From positions 186,001 through 250,000 of the forward strand of contig NZ_JADFBX010000007.1 in the NCBI RefSeq assembly GCF_015223055.1: DNA of 64,000 bases. The letters are read 5' to 3'. The DNA comes from Pedobacter sp. MC2016-24 (GTDB lineage: Bacteria > Bacteroidota > Bacteroidia > Sphingobacteriales > Sphingobacteriaceae). Positions 54,534-63,055 of the stretch are shown here, one piece after another. Under the pieces are notes generated by a model. It was given only the letters and a program-made list of their open reading frames with translations, was not told where the DNA came from and ran no database searches. The translations under genes were made by a program, and so were the position numbers. How positions within the stretch are numbered: the stretch's first letter is position 1; each line of letters opens with the position of its first letter.

Positions 54534-55754
54534 TCAAGATGCTTTTGTCAGCCATTCTTTGCCTTCTGTAAAACGGGTCACCAGCATGGCGGCAACAGTA
54601 TCCCCTGTCGCGTTTAGCAGGGTGGCCATCGGGTCAACCAATGTACCAATGATCATGGCAGGTGGAAGCGCTTCAAGAGGAAGGCCATAAGCAGAAATGA
54701 ACAGCAATTCCCCAACGTAACCTCCGTTGGGAATGCCACCTTCTACAATGCTGACCAGCACAGTCATGGCCAACGCCAGTAAGATTGCATCTGCAGTATT
54801 GAATCCTTTGCCGAAAAGTGCAAAAACCACGGCCATTTTGACGATGGAAGAGATGCTGGAACCGTCTTTATGTAAGGTGGCACCAAGTGGTATGGTTACA
54901 TTGGCAATATAATCCGGAATACCCATTTTTTTAGCGGCATCCAGATTGGCAGGAATTACCGCGATGCTGCTGCAGGTACCTACCGCAGTAGCAGAAGGCA
55001 CCAGGTTGTTTTTCCAGTATTTGCGGACTCCCTTGATGCCTCCGGCAATAAATGCATAAGCGCTAAAGATGGCCACGAAATAAAACGCGCTAAAACCATA
55101 ATACAAGCCTAAGGATTTGGCATAGGTGCCAAACAATTGCGGACCAAACACCCCAACCTGATAGGCAAAGTAAGCACCAAGACCAAGTGGCCCAATTTTC
55201 ATAATCAGGATAAATACATTTTTAAAAACCTCGTTTCCTGAATTTAAAAAATTAGTAAATTGTTCTGCAGCCTTTCCAGACCGGAGCGTCGCAAAGCCGA
55301 TGATGATGGAGAATATAATCATGGCCAGCATGTTTTTCCGGGAGAGTAATTCGTAAAACTCCGTGGTGGTAAAGAGCCTGGTCAATTGTTCTGTAAATGG
55401 TTTATCCGCTATTTTTTCAGTGATCTGCGTTGTGTCAAGAGATTCATGAACCGGGAATATTTTAACCGCAACAATGGTCAGGATGGCTGAAATCAGAATT
55501 GTGCTTAAAAAGACGATTGCAGTAACAGTCATCATACGGCTCAGCTTGTCGGAAGGTCTCAGGTTGGCAATCGCCGAAGATATCGCGAAAAATACCAGCG
55601 GAATTACGGACGTAAAGAGCAGGTTTAAAAAGATATCTCCTATCGGCTTTAACACTTCTACTTTTTTCCCGAAGACCAAGCCTACAATACTCCCTAAAGC
55701 GATTCCTGTCAACAACCAGATGATACCACTGTAATTTTTTAGAAATCCTTTCAT
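54534..55754 (-). CDS. Dicarboxylate/amino acid:cation symporter (DAACS family)
   Basis: The ATG at 55754 gives 406 residues (MKGFLKNYSGIIWLL); an earlier TTG at 55784 is less likely. About eight membrane helices plus the re-entrant loops are visible. Signatures are LLFTSVIPLVFFAISSAI, SSIAVIPANLDAAKKMGIPDYIANVTIPLGATLHKDGSS, and PLEALPPAMIIGTLVDPMATLLNATGD, matching the Na+ or H+-coupled glutamate/aspartate/C4-dicarboxylate carriers. Substrate is not determinable. It is convergent with nagB (24-nt gap) and divergent from the TPR gene. Confidence 0.93.
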   Translation of the reverse strand: MKGFLKNYSGIIWLLTGIALGSIVGLVFGKKVEVLKPIGDIFLNLLFTSVIPLVFFAISSAIANLRPSDKLSRMMTVTAIVFLSTILISAILTIVAVKIFPVHESLDTTQITEKIADKPFTEQLTRLFTTTEFYELLSRKNMLAMIIFSIIIGFATLRSGKAAEQFTNFLNSGNEVFKNVFILIMKIGPLGLGAYFAYQVGVFGPQLFGTYAKSLGLYYGFSAFYFVAIFSAYAFIAGGIKGVRKYWKNNLVPSATAVGTCSSIAVIPANLDAAKKMGIPDYIANVTIPLGATLHKDGSSISSIVKMAVVFALFGKGFNTADAILLALAMTVLVSIVEGGIPNGGYVGELLFISAYGLPLEALPPAMIIGTLVDPMATLLNATGDTVAAMLVTRFTEGKEWLTKAS

Positions 55755-55841
55755 TGGCCAATGAATTGCGTTAATATGTCCCAATATACCAAATTATTAT
55801 TTTTATTTTCTACCTTCAATTCCGATTAACGTTATCTTATT

Positions 55842-56591
55842 ATGTTTGGTTATTGGAATGACTATTATTACATCGCTATCCCTTTTCAAATTCTGGCCAT
55901 TATACACGCCTTAAAAACGGGGCGCAGACAGTGGTTGTACCTCCTGATCTTCATTCCCATAATTGGGACGGTGATTTATTTTTTCTCTGAATTGCTGCCC
56001 GAAATTTCAAGCGGAACCTTTTTTAGCAATTTGCAGAAGTATTTTTTTCCCAATCAAAAGATCAGGGAATGGGAGCGAAAGGTTCAGATCTCCGACAACA
56101 TCACCAATAAGCTCGGACTTTCGAATGCTTATGCAGAGCAAAAACATTATGAAAAGGCAATTGAACTTTCTTTAAGCTGTTTGAAAGGACTTTATAGTGA
56201 TGATCCGGCAATCCTGCTGCAATTGGCCAGGCAATACTTTTATAATGAGCAGTATGCTGAAAGTCTGGCGTATTTTGACCAGTTGAATTTGAAAAATGGC
56301 CACCGTTTCAATATGTCAGAAGATGAACTGTTGTATGTCAGGGCAGAAGAGGGCGTGGGCCAATATGAATCTGCTGAAAATGGGTATCAACGGATCATCC
56401 GAATCCATCATTCTTTAGAAGCCAGGTATTATTATGGCTTGTTTTTGAAAAAACAGCAACGTAACGCCGAAGCACGTGAACAATTTCAGGCAGTCAGAGA
56501 CGAGATTAAACTGTTGCCAAGATACCTGCGGAGAAGAAATGCAACCTGGTCAAGACGGGCACTACGGGAGCTGATGTCTACAAAATCTTAG
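55842..56591 (+). CDS. TPR protein anchored by two N-terminal membrane helices
   Basis: 249 residues. Two hydrophobic spans near the start (about 8-24 and 31-50; WLYLLIFIPIIGTVIYFF) resemble the PLDc_N-type anchor. A cytoplasmic TPR stack follows (about 90-235: LGLSNAYAEQKHYEKAIEL, LLQLARQYFYNEQYAESLAYF, YYYGLFLKKQQRNAEAREQF). TPRs mediate protein-protein contact; no enzymatic domain is present. The last 14 nt overlap the 3' end of the convergent GH92 gene. Confidence 0.8.
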   Translation: MFGYWNDYYYIAIPFQILAIIHALKTGRRQWLYLLIFIPIIGTVIYFFSELLPEISSGTFFSNLQKYFFPNQKIREWERKVQISDNITNKLGLSNAYAEQKHYEKAIELSLSCLKGLYSDDPAILLQLARQYFYNEQYAESLAYFDQLNLKNGHRFNMSEDELLYVRAEEGVGQYESAENGYQRIIRIHHSLEARYYYGLFLKKQQRNAEAREQFQAVRDEIKLLPRYLRRRNATWSRRALRELMSTKS

Positions 56592-58668
56592 TCCATAAAT
56601 TGCTTGCACCCAGCTTCATATTGGGTGTTTTTGATGCCGTAATGATCATCTCTCCACCGTTTTTAATTTCCTCATGAGTAATCCATGTCCTGTCCAGAGA
56701 CTTTCCGTTTAAGGTTACTTTTTGTATATACACATTTTCATCGCCGTAATTATTTACTTTGATTGTTAAAGGGACCTTACCCGATTTAATCACTATGGTT
56801 TCAAATAGCGGGACATTCAGCGCATAAATAGGCAGACCTACACAGATCGGTTGAATGCCAACAGCGGTTAAAACAAACCAGCCTGACATGGCTCCTGCAT
56901 CGTCATCCATGGTACGTACGTAAGCTTTAGGTTCATTTTTGTACACACGGTCGATAAAGGATCCGATTCCCCTGCTGTTGTCGTTGAAGTAGTGCTGAAC
57001 GATGGTATCTACCGCGAGTTGATGTACCAGCTTCTGATACTTCCAGGGTTTATTGCTGACAAGATAGAGCATTTGTGTTTGCAAATCCGGCTCATTTGTC
57101 CTGTTGAAATAATCATGGTCAAAAAAGTCGTCCAATTCTGTTGTGAATTTCTCTTTGCCCCCGGTCAGTGCAATTAAACCCTCAACATCAAAGGGTACTG
57201 CCCAGCGGTATTGTCTTAATGTACCCTGATAGAGATTCCTAGCGCCCATTTTATCTACATCCTTTGCGGTCATATCTTTGAAATCCTTGATCCAGTATTT
57301 TTGATATCCCCCCGCTTTTTGCAGGTAATCCTGGCTAAGCTGCGCATCTCCCATAAATTTAAAGATACCTGATAGGGCCCAAAGGTCATAAGCGGATTCC
57401 AGGGCTTTGTCTGGTTTGTTAAAATCCAGACGGGATGCTTCTGCTAGGAGCGAGTCTTTAATGCTTGGCAAATCAATGGTATACCCTTTTTTCAGCGCAT
57501 CTAACAGAACTACCGTTGCGTGTTCCGTCCGAACAGTATTGGAAGGTTCCGTTTTTCCTGCGAAGTTTTTCTTTCCGTATGGATACAGGTTAGCCAGAGC
57601 ACCAACGATATCTCCATATTTTTTAGGATACAAAATGGATAACAGCGGAAGCTGGGTTTTATAATTGTCCCAGACTGCCCATCCATGATACCGGGTGCTG
57701 TCTGAACGGTGCAGGCCACCATCTACTGAACGAAAACTTCCATCTGGTTCAGAAATCACATAAGGTGACTGGATGGTGCGGTAAAGCAACGAATAAAATA
57801 AGCGTGTTCTTGCCGCATCTCCTTTCACCTCAACCTGGTCTAACAGCTCGTCCCAGGCATTGGTGCTCAATTGCTTTAAATTGTTAAGCCCGGTAGCACG
57901 CGAGGCTGATTTAGCGGCATAATCCGTATTAACCGAAGAAAAGCCAACTTCAATCCCGATTTCCTGATCCAGATCAGCTGCTGAAACCAATAAGCGATGT
58001 GCATCTAAAATTTCCCACTTTACAGGACGATTAAATTTTAGGTGATAAAATACTTTATAAATTCCTTCCTGACAGGTGGTTTTCGCTTGAATCCAACCTT
58101 CAATGGTATTTCCATTGATCACATGTGCTTCATTTACAAAGGCACCGTTAAAAGCATGCCCCAGATTAATCATGAAGCCTTTTTTTCCTTCAGGCATATG
58201 GTAATGATGTAGTCCCGTGTTTTTGTTTACCACAACATCTGCCCTGATGCCATTGGTAAAGCCAATTTTATAATACCCGGGACCAGCGCTTTCTGATGAC
58301 TTGATCAGTTTTTCAGCCTCATTGTATGTGCCAAGAAATGGCTTCAGCAGCAAAATCCCACCACTCCCCATACAGCCTACACCTTCAAATCTGTTGTGCG
58401 TAAAACCCAAAACCTCTTTAGCAAGGTATTCATATCCTGTATGTGTGGTTGGATAGGTCTGCGGGGCGATACTTAATGCGCTAAATGGATAGGAAGCTGC
58501 CGGAGACATCTGCCCATGATCTCCCGAAGAACCCAGGAAAACGTTAACCAATTCATGTTTTTTTACCGTTCGTTTTTGTCCGAAGACGAGGTTTGTTAAA
58601 GTCATCAAAATGAAAAGACACGAACAGATCACCTGTAGAAAAGAAGGAGTTTTTAGAGGCATATACAT
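56578..58668 (-). CDS. Divergent GH92-family glycosidase (alpha-mannosidase-like)
   Basis: 696 residues with a signal peptide (LFILMTLTNLVFGQ, about residue 30). GH92 hallmarks are GSSGDHGQMSPAASYPFSAL, HTGYEYLAKEVLGFTHNRFEGVGC, an RLFYSLLYRTIQSPYV block, RYHGWAVWDNYKTQLPLLSIL, FDVEGLIALTGG, the acid-bearing NEPDLQTQML and MDDDAGAMSGWFVLTAVG. Several positions differ from the usual consensus: HIPYLYN is TQMLYLV, and GNDDCGQMSAWY is MDDDAGAMSGWF. The fold is Ca2+-dependent exo-alpha-mannosidase, but the linkage or even the sugar may be different here. It stands alone; a -7 element lies upstream. Confidence 0.85.
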   Translation of the reverse strand: MYMPLKTPSFLQVICSCLFILMTLTNLVFGQKRTVKKHELVNVFLGSSGDHGQMSPAASYPFSALSIAPQTYPTTHTGYEYLAKEVLGFTHNRFEGVGCMGSGGILLLKPFLGTYNEAEKLIKSSESAGPGYYKIGFTNGIRADVVVNKNTGLHHYHMPEGKKGFMINLGHAFNGAFVNEAHVINGNTIEGWIQAKTTCQEGIYKVFYHLKFNRPVKWEILDAHRLLVSAADLDQEIGIEVGFSSVNTDYAAKSASRATGLNNLKQLSTNAWDELLDQVEVKGDAARTRLFYSLLYRTIQSPYVISEPDGSFRSVDGGLHRSDSTRYHGWAVWDNYKTQLPLLSILYPKKYGDIVGALANLYPYGKKNFAGKTEPSNTVRTEHATVVLLDALKKGYTIDLPSIKDSLLAEASRLDFNKPDKALESAYDLWALSGIFKFMGDAQLSQDYLQKAGGYQKYWIKDFKDMTAKDVDKMGARNLYQGTLRQYRWAVPFDVEGLIALTGGKEKFTTELDDFFDHDYFNRTNEPDLQTQMLYLVSNKPWKYQKLVHQLAVDTIVQHYFNDNSRGIGSFIDRVYKNEPKAYVRTMDDDAGAMSGWFVLTAVGIQPICVGLPIYALNVPLFETIVIKSGKVPLTIKVNNYGDENVYIQKVTLNGKSLDRTWITHEEIKNGGEMIITASKTPNMKLGASNLWTKIL

Positions 58669-58721
58669 ACTAGATCACACATCATTAAATACAAAAGCTA
58701 AAACAATTTAGTTTTATCTTG

Positions 58722-58729
58722 CAAAGATA
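58722..58729 (-). promoter_or_regulatory. -7 element upstream of the GH92 gene
   Basis: The - strand reads TATCTTTG (TAnnTTTG), 53 nt before the GH92 ATG. It is embedded in a small palindrome, TATCTT-GCA-AAGATA (58715-58729). No well-spaced -33 TTTG. Confidence 0.4.
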
Positions 58730-58865
58730 GCATAACGTGCAAATAATTAGGATTGTTGACAAAATGATAACATTGCCGATACCTATCACTATTAATGGGA
58801 TATGAGAGTCCTACAACAATAAGGTAGGTTTTCACGTTGTATAACTGAAATTTAATAATTCAGCT

Positions 58866-58873
58866 TAACTTTG
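58866..58873 (+). promoter_or_regulatory. -7 element upstream of the GIN-domain gene
   Basis: TAACTTTG matches TAnnTTTG and ends 18 nt before the ATG at 58892. A TTG at 58837-58839 is 26 nt upstream, longer than the usual spacing. Confidence 0.5.
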
Positions 58874-58891
58874 AAAAATTAATCCATCAAC

Positions 58892-59617
58892 ATGAACAAA
58901 ATATATTCCTTATTAGCGCTTGCCTCCCTGTTAACCGTAAACCAGATCTCCTTTGCCTCGGAGCCGATCAAAACCGCAACTACCTTACGTGATGAACGTG
59001 AACTGAAGAACTTCACTGGGGTTGGTGCTGGTGGGCCTATTGATGTGGTGGTTAAACTCGGTGACAAAGAAAGTATACGTTTTGAAGGAGATAAGGAAGC
59101 AATAGCCACTTTAGTAACTGAGGTTAAAGGCAGCATCCTGATCATTCGTCCGCAAACCAGCTGGACCAGTTGGGCTAAAAAGTACGAGAATAAAAAAATT
59201 ACAGCTTATGTGACCGCAAAACAGCTGAGTAGCATCGCCATGAGCGGAAACGGCAGTATCAACGTAATTGGTGCAGTTACTGCGGCAGAATTTGCCGTTA
59301 CCTTAAGTGGCTCTGGTTCGGTCAAACTTCATGTCGACGCCGATAAAATTACCGGTGTACTGAGTGGTTCCGGAAACATTGACATCAGTGGAAAAGCTAA
59401 AAATGCCAGTGTTACGCTTAGCGGACCAGGTAATTTTGGCGGTAAATCGCTAGTGGTTGACAACCTTTCTGCGCGTATCAGTGGTTCTGGAAATATCAAT
59501 GTCAAAACAGACGGTTCAATCAGTGCTTTTGTCAGCGGATCGGGACACGTATACTATACTGGTAACCCAGACATTAAGAAAACCGTGATTGGTTCAGGAG
59601 GCGTAATCGAAAAATAA
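58892..59617 (+). CDS. Secreted GIN-domain (DUF2807) protein
   Basis: 241 residues with a signal peptide (about 1-22, ending SFAS). The mature part begins FTGVGAGGPIDVVVKLGD and continues as a repetitive right-handed beta-helix of the DUF2807 'putative auto-transporter adhesin, head GIN' family. Repeats of the type MSGNGSINVIG, LSGSGSVKLHV, LSGSGNIDISG, ISGSGNINVKT and VSGSGHVYYTG recur about every 20 residues. The family's function is not established. It is convergent with the LytTR regulator, 6 nt apart, a frequent pairing in Bacteroidota. Confidence 0.92.
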   Translation: MNKIYSLLALASLLTVNQISFASEPIKTATTLRDERELKNFTGVGAGGPIDVVVKLGDKESIRFEGDKEAIATLVTEVKGSILIIRPQTSWTSWAKKYENKKITAYVTAKQLSSIAMSGNGSINVIGAVTAAEFAVTLSGSGSVKLHVDADKITGVLSGSGNIDISGKAKNASVTLSGPGNFGGKSLVVDNLSARISGSGNINVKTDGSISAFVSGSGHVYYTGNPDIKKTVIGSGGVIEK

Positions 59618-59623
59618 GCCGGC

Positions 59624-60382
59624 TTAACGATCCAGCCATTGTTTAAAAGCAGCGGCTTTTTCCCTGCTGATCAGAATTTCTGCAGCAGGGTGCTTAATTA
59701 AAGTCACCTTAAGTTTCCCATTGAAGAAATTGTGTATGCCTTTAATGCTGTTGATGCTGATGATGTGCTGGCGGTTGGCCCTGAAAAATACTTCGGGGTC
59801 AAGCTGCTCTTCCAGCTCATCCATGGTATAAGATACGGGCTGTACACCATTGTTTTGCAAAACGAGGTGTGTGATTTTAAATTCTGAGTAAATATAGTCA
59901 ATGTCTTTGACCACAATGGTTTTATACCCATCATTGACTTGTACCAGGAACCTTGAACGGTAAGCGACACCTTGTTTCTTAATGATTTCGACCAGGTTGG
60001 AAATGTCCGGATCGGGCTGAATGATATCCAGGATTTGTTGGTATTTGGCCAATGCTGCGGCCAGTTCTGTTTTGTGAATGGGTTTGAGCAAATAATCGAT
60101 GCTGTTCACTTTAAATGCGCGGATGGCATACTCATCATAAGCCGTCGTAAATATGACCGGGGCGGTGATGGTTCTTGCAGAGAAAATTTCGAAGCAAAGT
60201 CCATCAGCTAAGCGAACATCCATTAAAATCAGATCGGGCGCATCCTGCTGGTCAAACCATTCAATGCTGTCGGCAACACTTTCTAAAATTCCGACTACGG
60301 TAATCTCAGGATCCAACTCCTTTAGCATCAGCTGCAGACGGTTGGCATTGTGTATCTCATCTTCGATGATCAGTAATCTCAT
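59624..60382 (-). CDS. LytTR-type response regulator
   Basis: 252 residues. The receiver domain (about 1-120, LLIIEDEIHNANRLQ) has phospho-acceptor Asp55 in LILMDVRLADG and the conserved Lys in YLLKPIHKTEL. The LytTR DNA-binding domain (about 150-252) has SRFLVQVNDGYKTIVVKDIDYIYSE and FFRANRQHIISINSIKGI. It is the cognate regulator of the kinase encoded immediately upstream on the same strand (10-nt gap). Confidence 0.96.
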   Translation of the reverse strand: MRLLIIEDEIHNANRLQLMLKELDPEITVVGILESVADSIEWFDQQDAPDLILMDVRLADGLCFEIFSARTITAPVIFTTAYDEYAIRAFKVNSIDYLLKPIHKTELAAALAKYQQILDIIQPDPDISNLVEIIKKQGVAYRSRFLVQVNDGYKTIVVKDIDYIYSEFKITHLVLQNNGVQPVSYTMDELEEQLDPEVFFRANRQHIISINSIKGIHNFFNGKLKVTLIKHPAAEILISREKAAAFKQWLDR

Positions 60383-60392
60383 GATCTTAAAT

Positions 60393-61481
60393 TTACAGGT
60401 TCATTAGTGGTAATTTAACAATAAACAGTTCCGTGGTTTCAATAACTTCAGGCACTGAACTGGACAACAACCGGTAGCGGCTTTCAATGTTTTTTAATCC
60501 GGTACAGGTAGAAGGAATATTATAACTGAGTCTTTGCAGGGAATTCTCGATAACCAGGTTACCTGCCTCGTCTTCATTGATGTGGATGATCAGCGGTTTC
60601 GAGCGTGAAGCCGTATTGTGTTTGATGGCATTTTCAAGTAACAGCTGGAGCGTAATGGGCGGAATTCCTTTTTTTAATACCGTATCATCCAGGTCAATCT
60701 CCATTTTAATGTTTTCGCCAAGCCTGATTTTGATCAGGTAAAAATAAGCCTTTGCAAACTTGATCTCTTCATCCACAGAAACAACGTTTTTATGAACGTT
60801 AACGATCATATAGCGGTACACGCGCGACAGGTTCTCCAGGAAATGCTGGGCCGCGTTCTGGTCTTCTGTGATGAGGGCAGACAGTGTGCTGAAATTGTTA
60901 AACATGAAGTGCGGGTCCAACTGCATTTTCAGAGATTCTAATTCTGCTTCCAGGGCGATTTGTTTCAGCTCGGCTGCCTTTAAACTCAGACTCGAACTTT
61001 CCAGCATGGCTTCCTTCCATTGTTCCAGGAAATAGTTGCCTGTATAGATGACGCTGATCATGATTGACAACAATACGCTGACCACAAAGGACTGGCGCAA
61101 AGCGAGTGCATTCAGATCGCTAAACTTGGTTTCTCCTCCAAAAAGCCATAAAGTGGCGTGCATATACACATATAAAAAGACGATGGTGGCCACAATCTGG
61201 ATGCTGAACTGCAATAAGAACCTGGTAATGGGGAAATCAACCCAAGGCAGTCTGCTGTCCATTTTTCGGGCAATAAACAAACTGATCTCTGTAATGATGA
61301 TGCAAAACATCAATACGAAAAACCATTCCTTCAGAATTTCAGCTACGTCACGATTGAAAAACGCCGCCCAGGAGCGATATGGATCAATCATGAAGGCCAG
61401 TAAATAAAACCCTACAAATATGATCGCCAGGATAATAAAGCGGAAATACTTATAGGAATCTCTGTTTTGTTTTTTTGACAT
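60393..61481 (-). CDS. LytS/YehU-type sensor histidine kinase
   Basis: 362 residues with four predicted membrane helices (about 13-32, 53-72, 87-107, 129-150). A coiled linker follows, then the His_kinase domain with phospho-acceptor His191 in LDPHFMFNNFSTL and an ATPase domain with LLLENAIKHN and GLKNIESRYRLL. It pairs with the LytTR regulator. The signal is unknown; there is no extracytoplasmic sensor loop of note, so it may sense the membrane state. Confidence 0.95.
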   Translation of the reverse strand: MSKKQNRDSYKYFRFIILAIIFVGFYLLAFMIDPYRSWAAFFNRDVAEILKEWFFVLMFCIIITEISLFIARKMDSRLPWVDFPITRFLLQFSIQIVATIVFLYVYMHATLWLFGGETKFSDLNALALRQSFVVSVLLSIMISVIYTGNYFLEQWKEAMLESSSLSLKAAELKQIALEAELESLKMQLDPHFMFNNFSTLSALITEDQNAAQHFLENLSRVYRYMIVNVHKNVVSVDEEIKFAKAYFYLIKIRLGENIKMEIDLDDTVLKKGIPPITLQLLLENAIKHNTASRSKPLIIHINEDEAGNLVIENSLQRLSYNIPSTCTGLKNIESRYRLLSSSVPEVIETTELFIVKLPLMNL

Positions 61482-61675
61482 CGTTAATGCGATCTGGTTC
61501 TTTTACAAGAATAAGGTTTATTCATTCCTTTTAAAATACAAAACTAACTGAATAGATGAAATGCATGACTAAAACGGAGAATCTACGGACTCAGTTGGGT
61601 GCGCTTTTAGGTCGTTTCGGTCTTTAATATGTTTTGTTCAGTCAACTTTTAGGGTTTTTGAGCCGGGCTGCGGAC

Positions 61676-61683
61676 TACTTTTG
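61676..61683 (+). promoter_or_regulatory. -7 element upstream of the efflux operon
   Basis: TACTTTTG, identical to the element in the tRNA-His promoter, 26 nt before the TolC-like start. The nearest TTTG (61657-61660) is only 15 nt upstream, shorter than usual. Confidence 0.5.
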
Positions 61684-61709
61684 CCCATCGAAATTTCATT
61701 GCATATACT

Positions 61710-63053
61710 ATGAATCTGAATAAAATAACTTTTTTACTCCTGATGGCAGGTCTTTTACCTGCCAGTGTTTTCGCGCAGGCGGACAGTACGGGGCTTGATT
61801 TAACCAATGCCAATCTGAGCCAGGTGATCAATTATGCCCTTAAAAATAAGCCCGGTGTGAAACAGGCCTTAATTGATCAGGAAATTGGAGAACGTGATAT
61901 CAAATCTGCTTTGTCGGGCTGGTTGCCTCAAATTAATGCGGATGCGAATTTTAACCACAATCTGAAACAACAGGTCAATGCGCTGACTACAAACGGCGAG
62001 ACTTCTTACATCACATTTGGAACTAAGAATACCTCTGCATTGACATTGCAGGCCGATCAGCAGTTTTTGAACGCCGGACTGATCCAGGCTTCTAAATCGG
62101 CAAAATACTATAGACAGCAATATAGTCAGACAGCCGAAAATGTAAAAATCAATACGATTGTAGAGGTGAGCAAAGCTTTTTATGACATTCTAACCAGTCA
62201 GGAACAGTTTAAGATCATCGCCGAAAACATTGCACGACTGGAGAAACAATTTAGAGATGCAAAAGCACAGTATGAGGTAGGGCTGGTTGATAAAACCGAT
62301 TATCAGCGTGCACAGATCAGTTTAAGCAATTCGAAAGCGGATCAAAAAAGAACACAGGAACTTTTAAAATACAAGTATGCCTATTTGAAATCATTGATTG
62401 GTTATAAGCCGGAGAAAGATTTGAGCCTGGCTTTTAACAATGAAGCGATGGAGCAAAACGTATTGGTCGATACCGCGCAGGTATTGAATCACCAGAATAG
62501 GATAGAGTATCGCTTGCTGCAGACCCAACGTGAGTTGCAACACATTAGCACCAGTTACAATAAACTGGCTTATATGCCGAAACTGTCCGGCTTTGTAAAT
62601 TACAGCTGGAACTACATGGCCAATGATTTCAGTAAGCTGTATGACCAGTCCTTTCCGGGCGCTATCGTGGGCCTGAAATTAAATATCCCGATTTTTCAGG
62701 GTGGAAAACGTACCCAGGAGATTCGCAAATCGCAATTGCTGGAAAAACGCATAGATCTGGATCTGGAGAATTCAAAAAATCAGATCAATAGCCAATACGA
62801 GCAAGCCATGGCTACTTATAAAGCCAGCTTAAACGATTGGAGAACTGCTCACGGAAATGTAGACATCTCCAAACAGGTTTATGGAACAATCAAACTTCAG
62901 TATGATGAAGGCATTAAAACTTATCTGGATCTGATGACAGCAGAGAGTGATCTGCGAACGGCTCAACTTAATTATTTAAATGCATTGTACACTTTGCTTT
63001 CGGCAAAACTGGATGTGCAACAGGCTTTAGGAACAATAACCATCACGCAATAA
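61710..63053 (+). CDS. TolC-family outer-membrane efflux protein
   Basis: 447 residues with a signal peptide (LLLMAGLLPASVFAQA). Two OEP repeats each carry long helical coiled coils: SQVINYALKNKPGVKQALIDQEIGERDI and QFRDAKAQYEVGLVDKTDYQRAQISL in the first, QTQRELQHISTSYNKLAYMP and IKLQYDEGIKTYLDLMTAESDLRTAQLNY in the second. It forms the outer-membrane exit duct of tripartite efflux pumps. The gene is followed 2 nt later by the fusion-protein gene, so the pump operon begins here. Confidence 0.95.
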   Translation: MNLNKITFLLLMAGLLPASVFAQADSTGLDLTNANLSQVINYALKNKPGVKQALIDQEIGERDIKSALSGWLPQINADANFNHNLKQQVNALTTNGETSYITFGTKNTSALTLQADQQFLNAGLIQASKSAKYYRQQYSQTAENVKINTIVEVSKAFYDILTSQEQFKIIAENIARLEKQFRDAKAQYEVGLVDKTDYQRAQISLSNSKADQKRTQELLKYKYAYLKSLIGYKPEKDLSLAFNNEAMEQNVLVDTAQVLNHQNRIEYRLLQTQRELQHISTSYNKLAYMPKLSGFVNYSWNYMANDFSKLYDQSFPGAIVGLKLNIPIFQGGKRTQEIRKSQLLEKRIDLDLENSKNQINSQYEQAMATYKASLNDWRTAHGNVDISKQVYGTIKLQYDEGIKTYLDLMTAESDLRTAQLNYLNALYTLLSAKLDVQQALGTITITQ

Positions 63054-63055
63054 AC

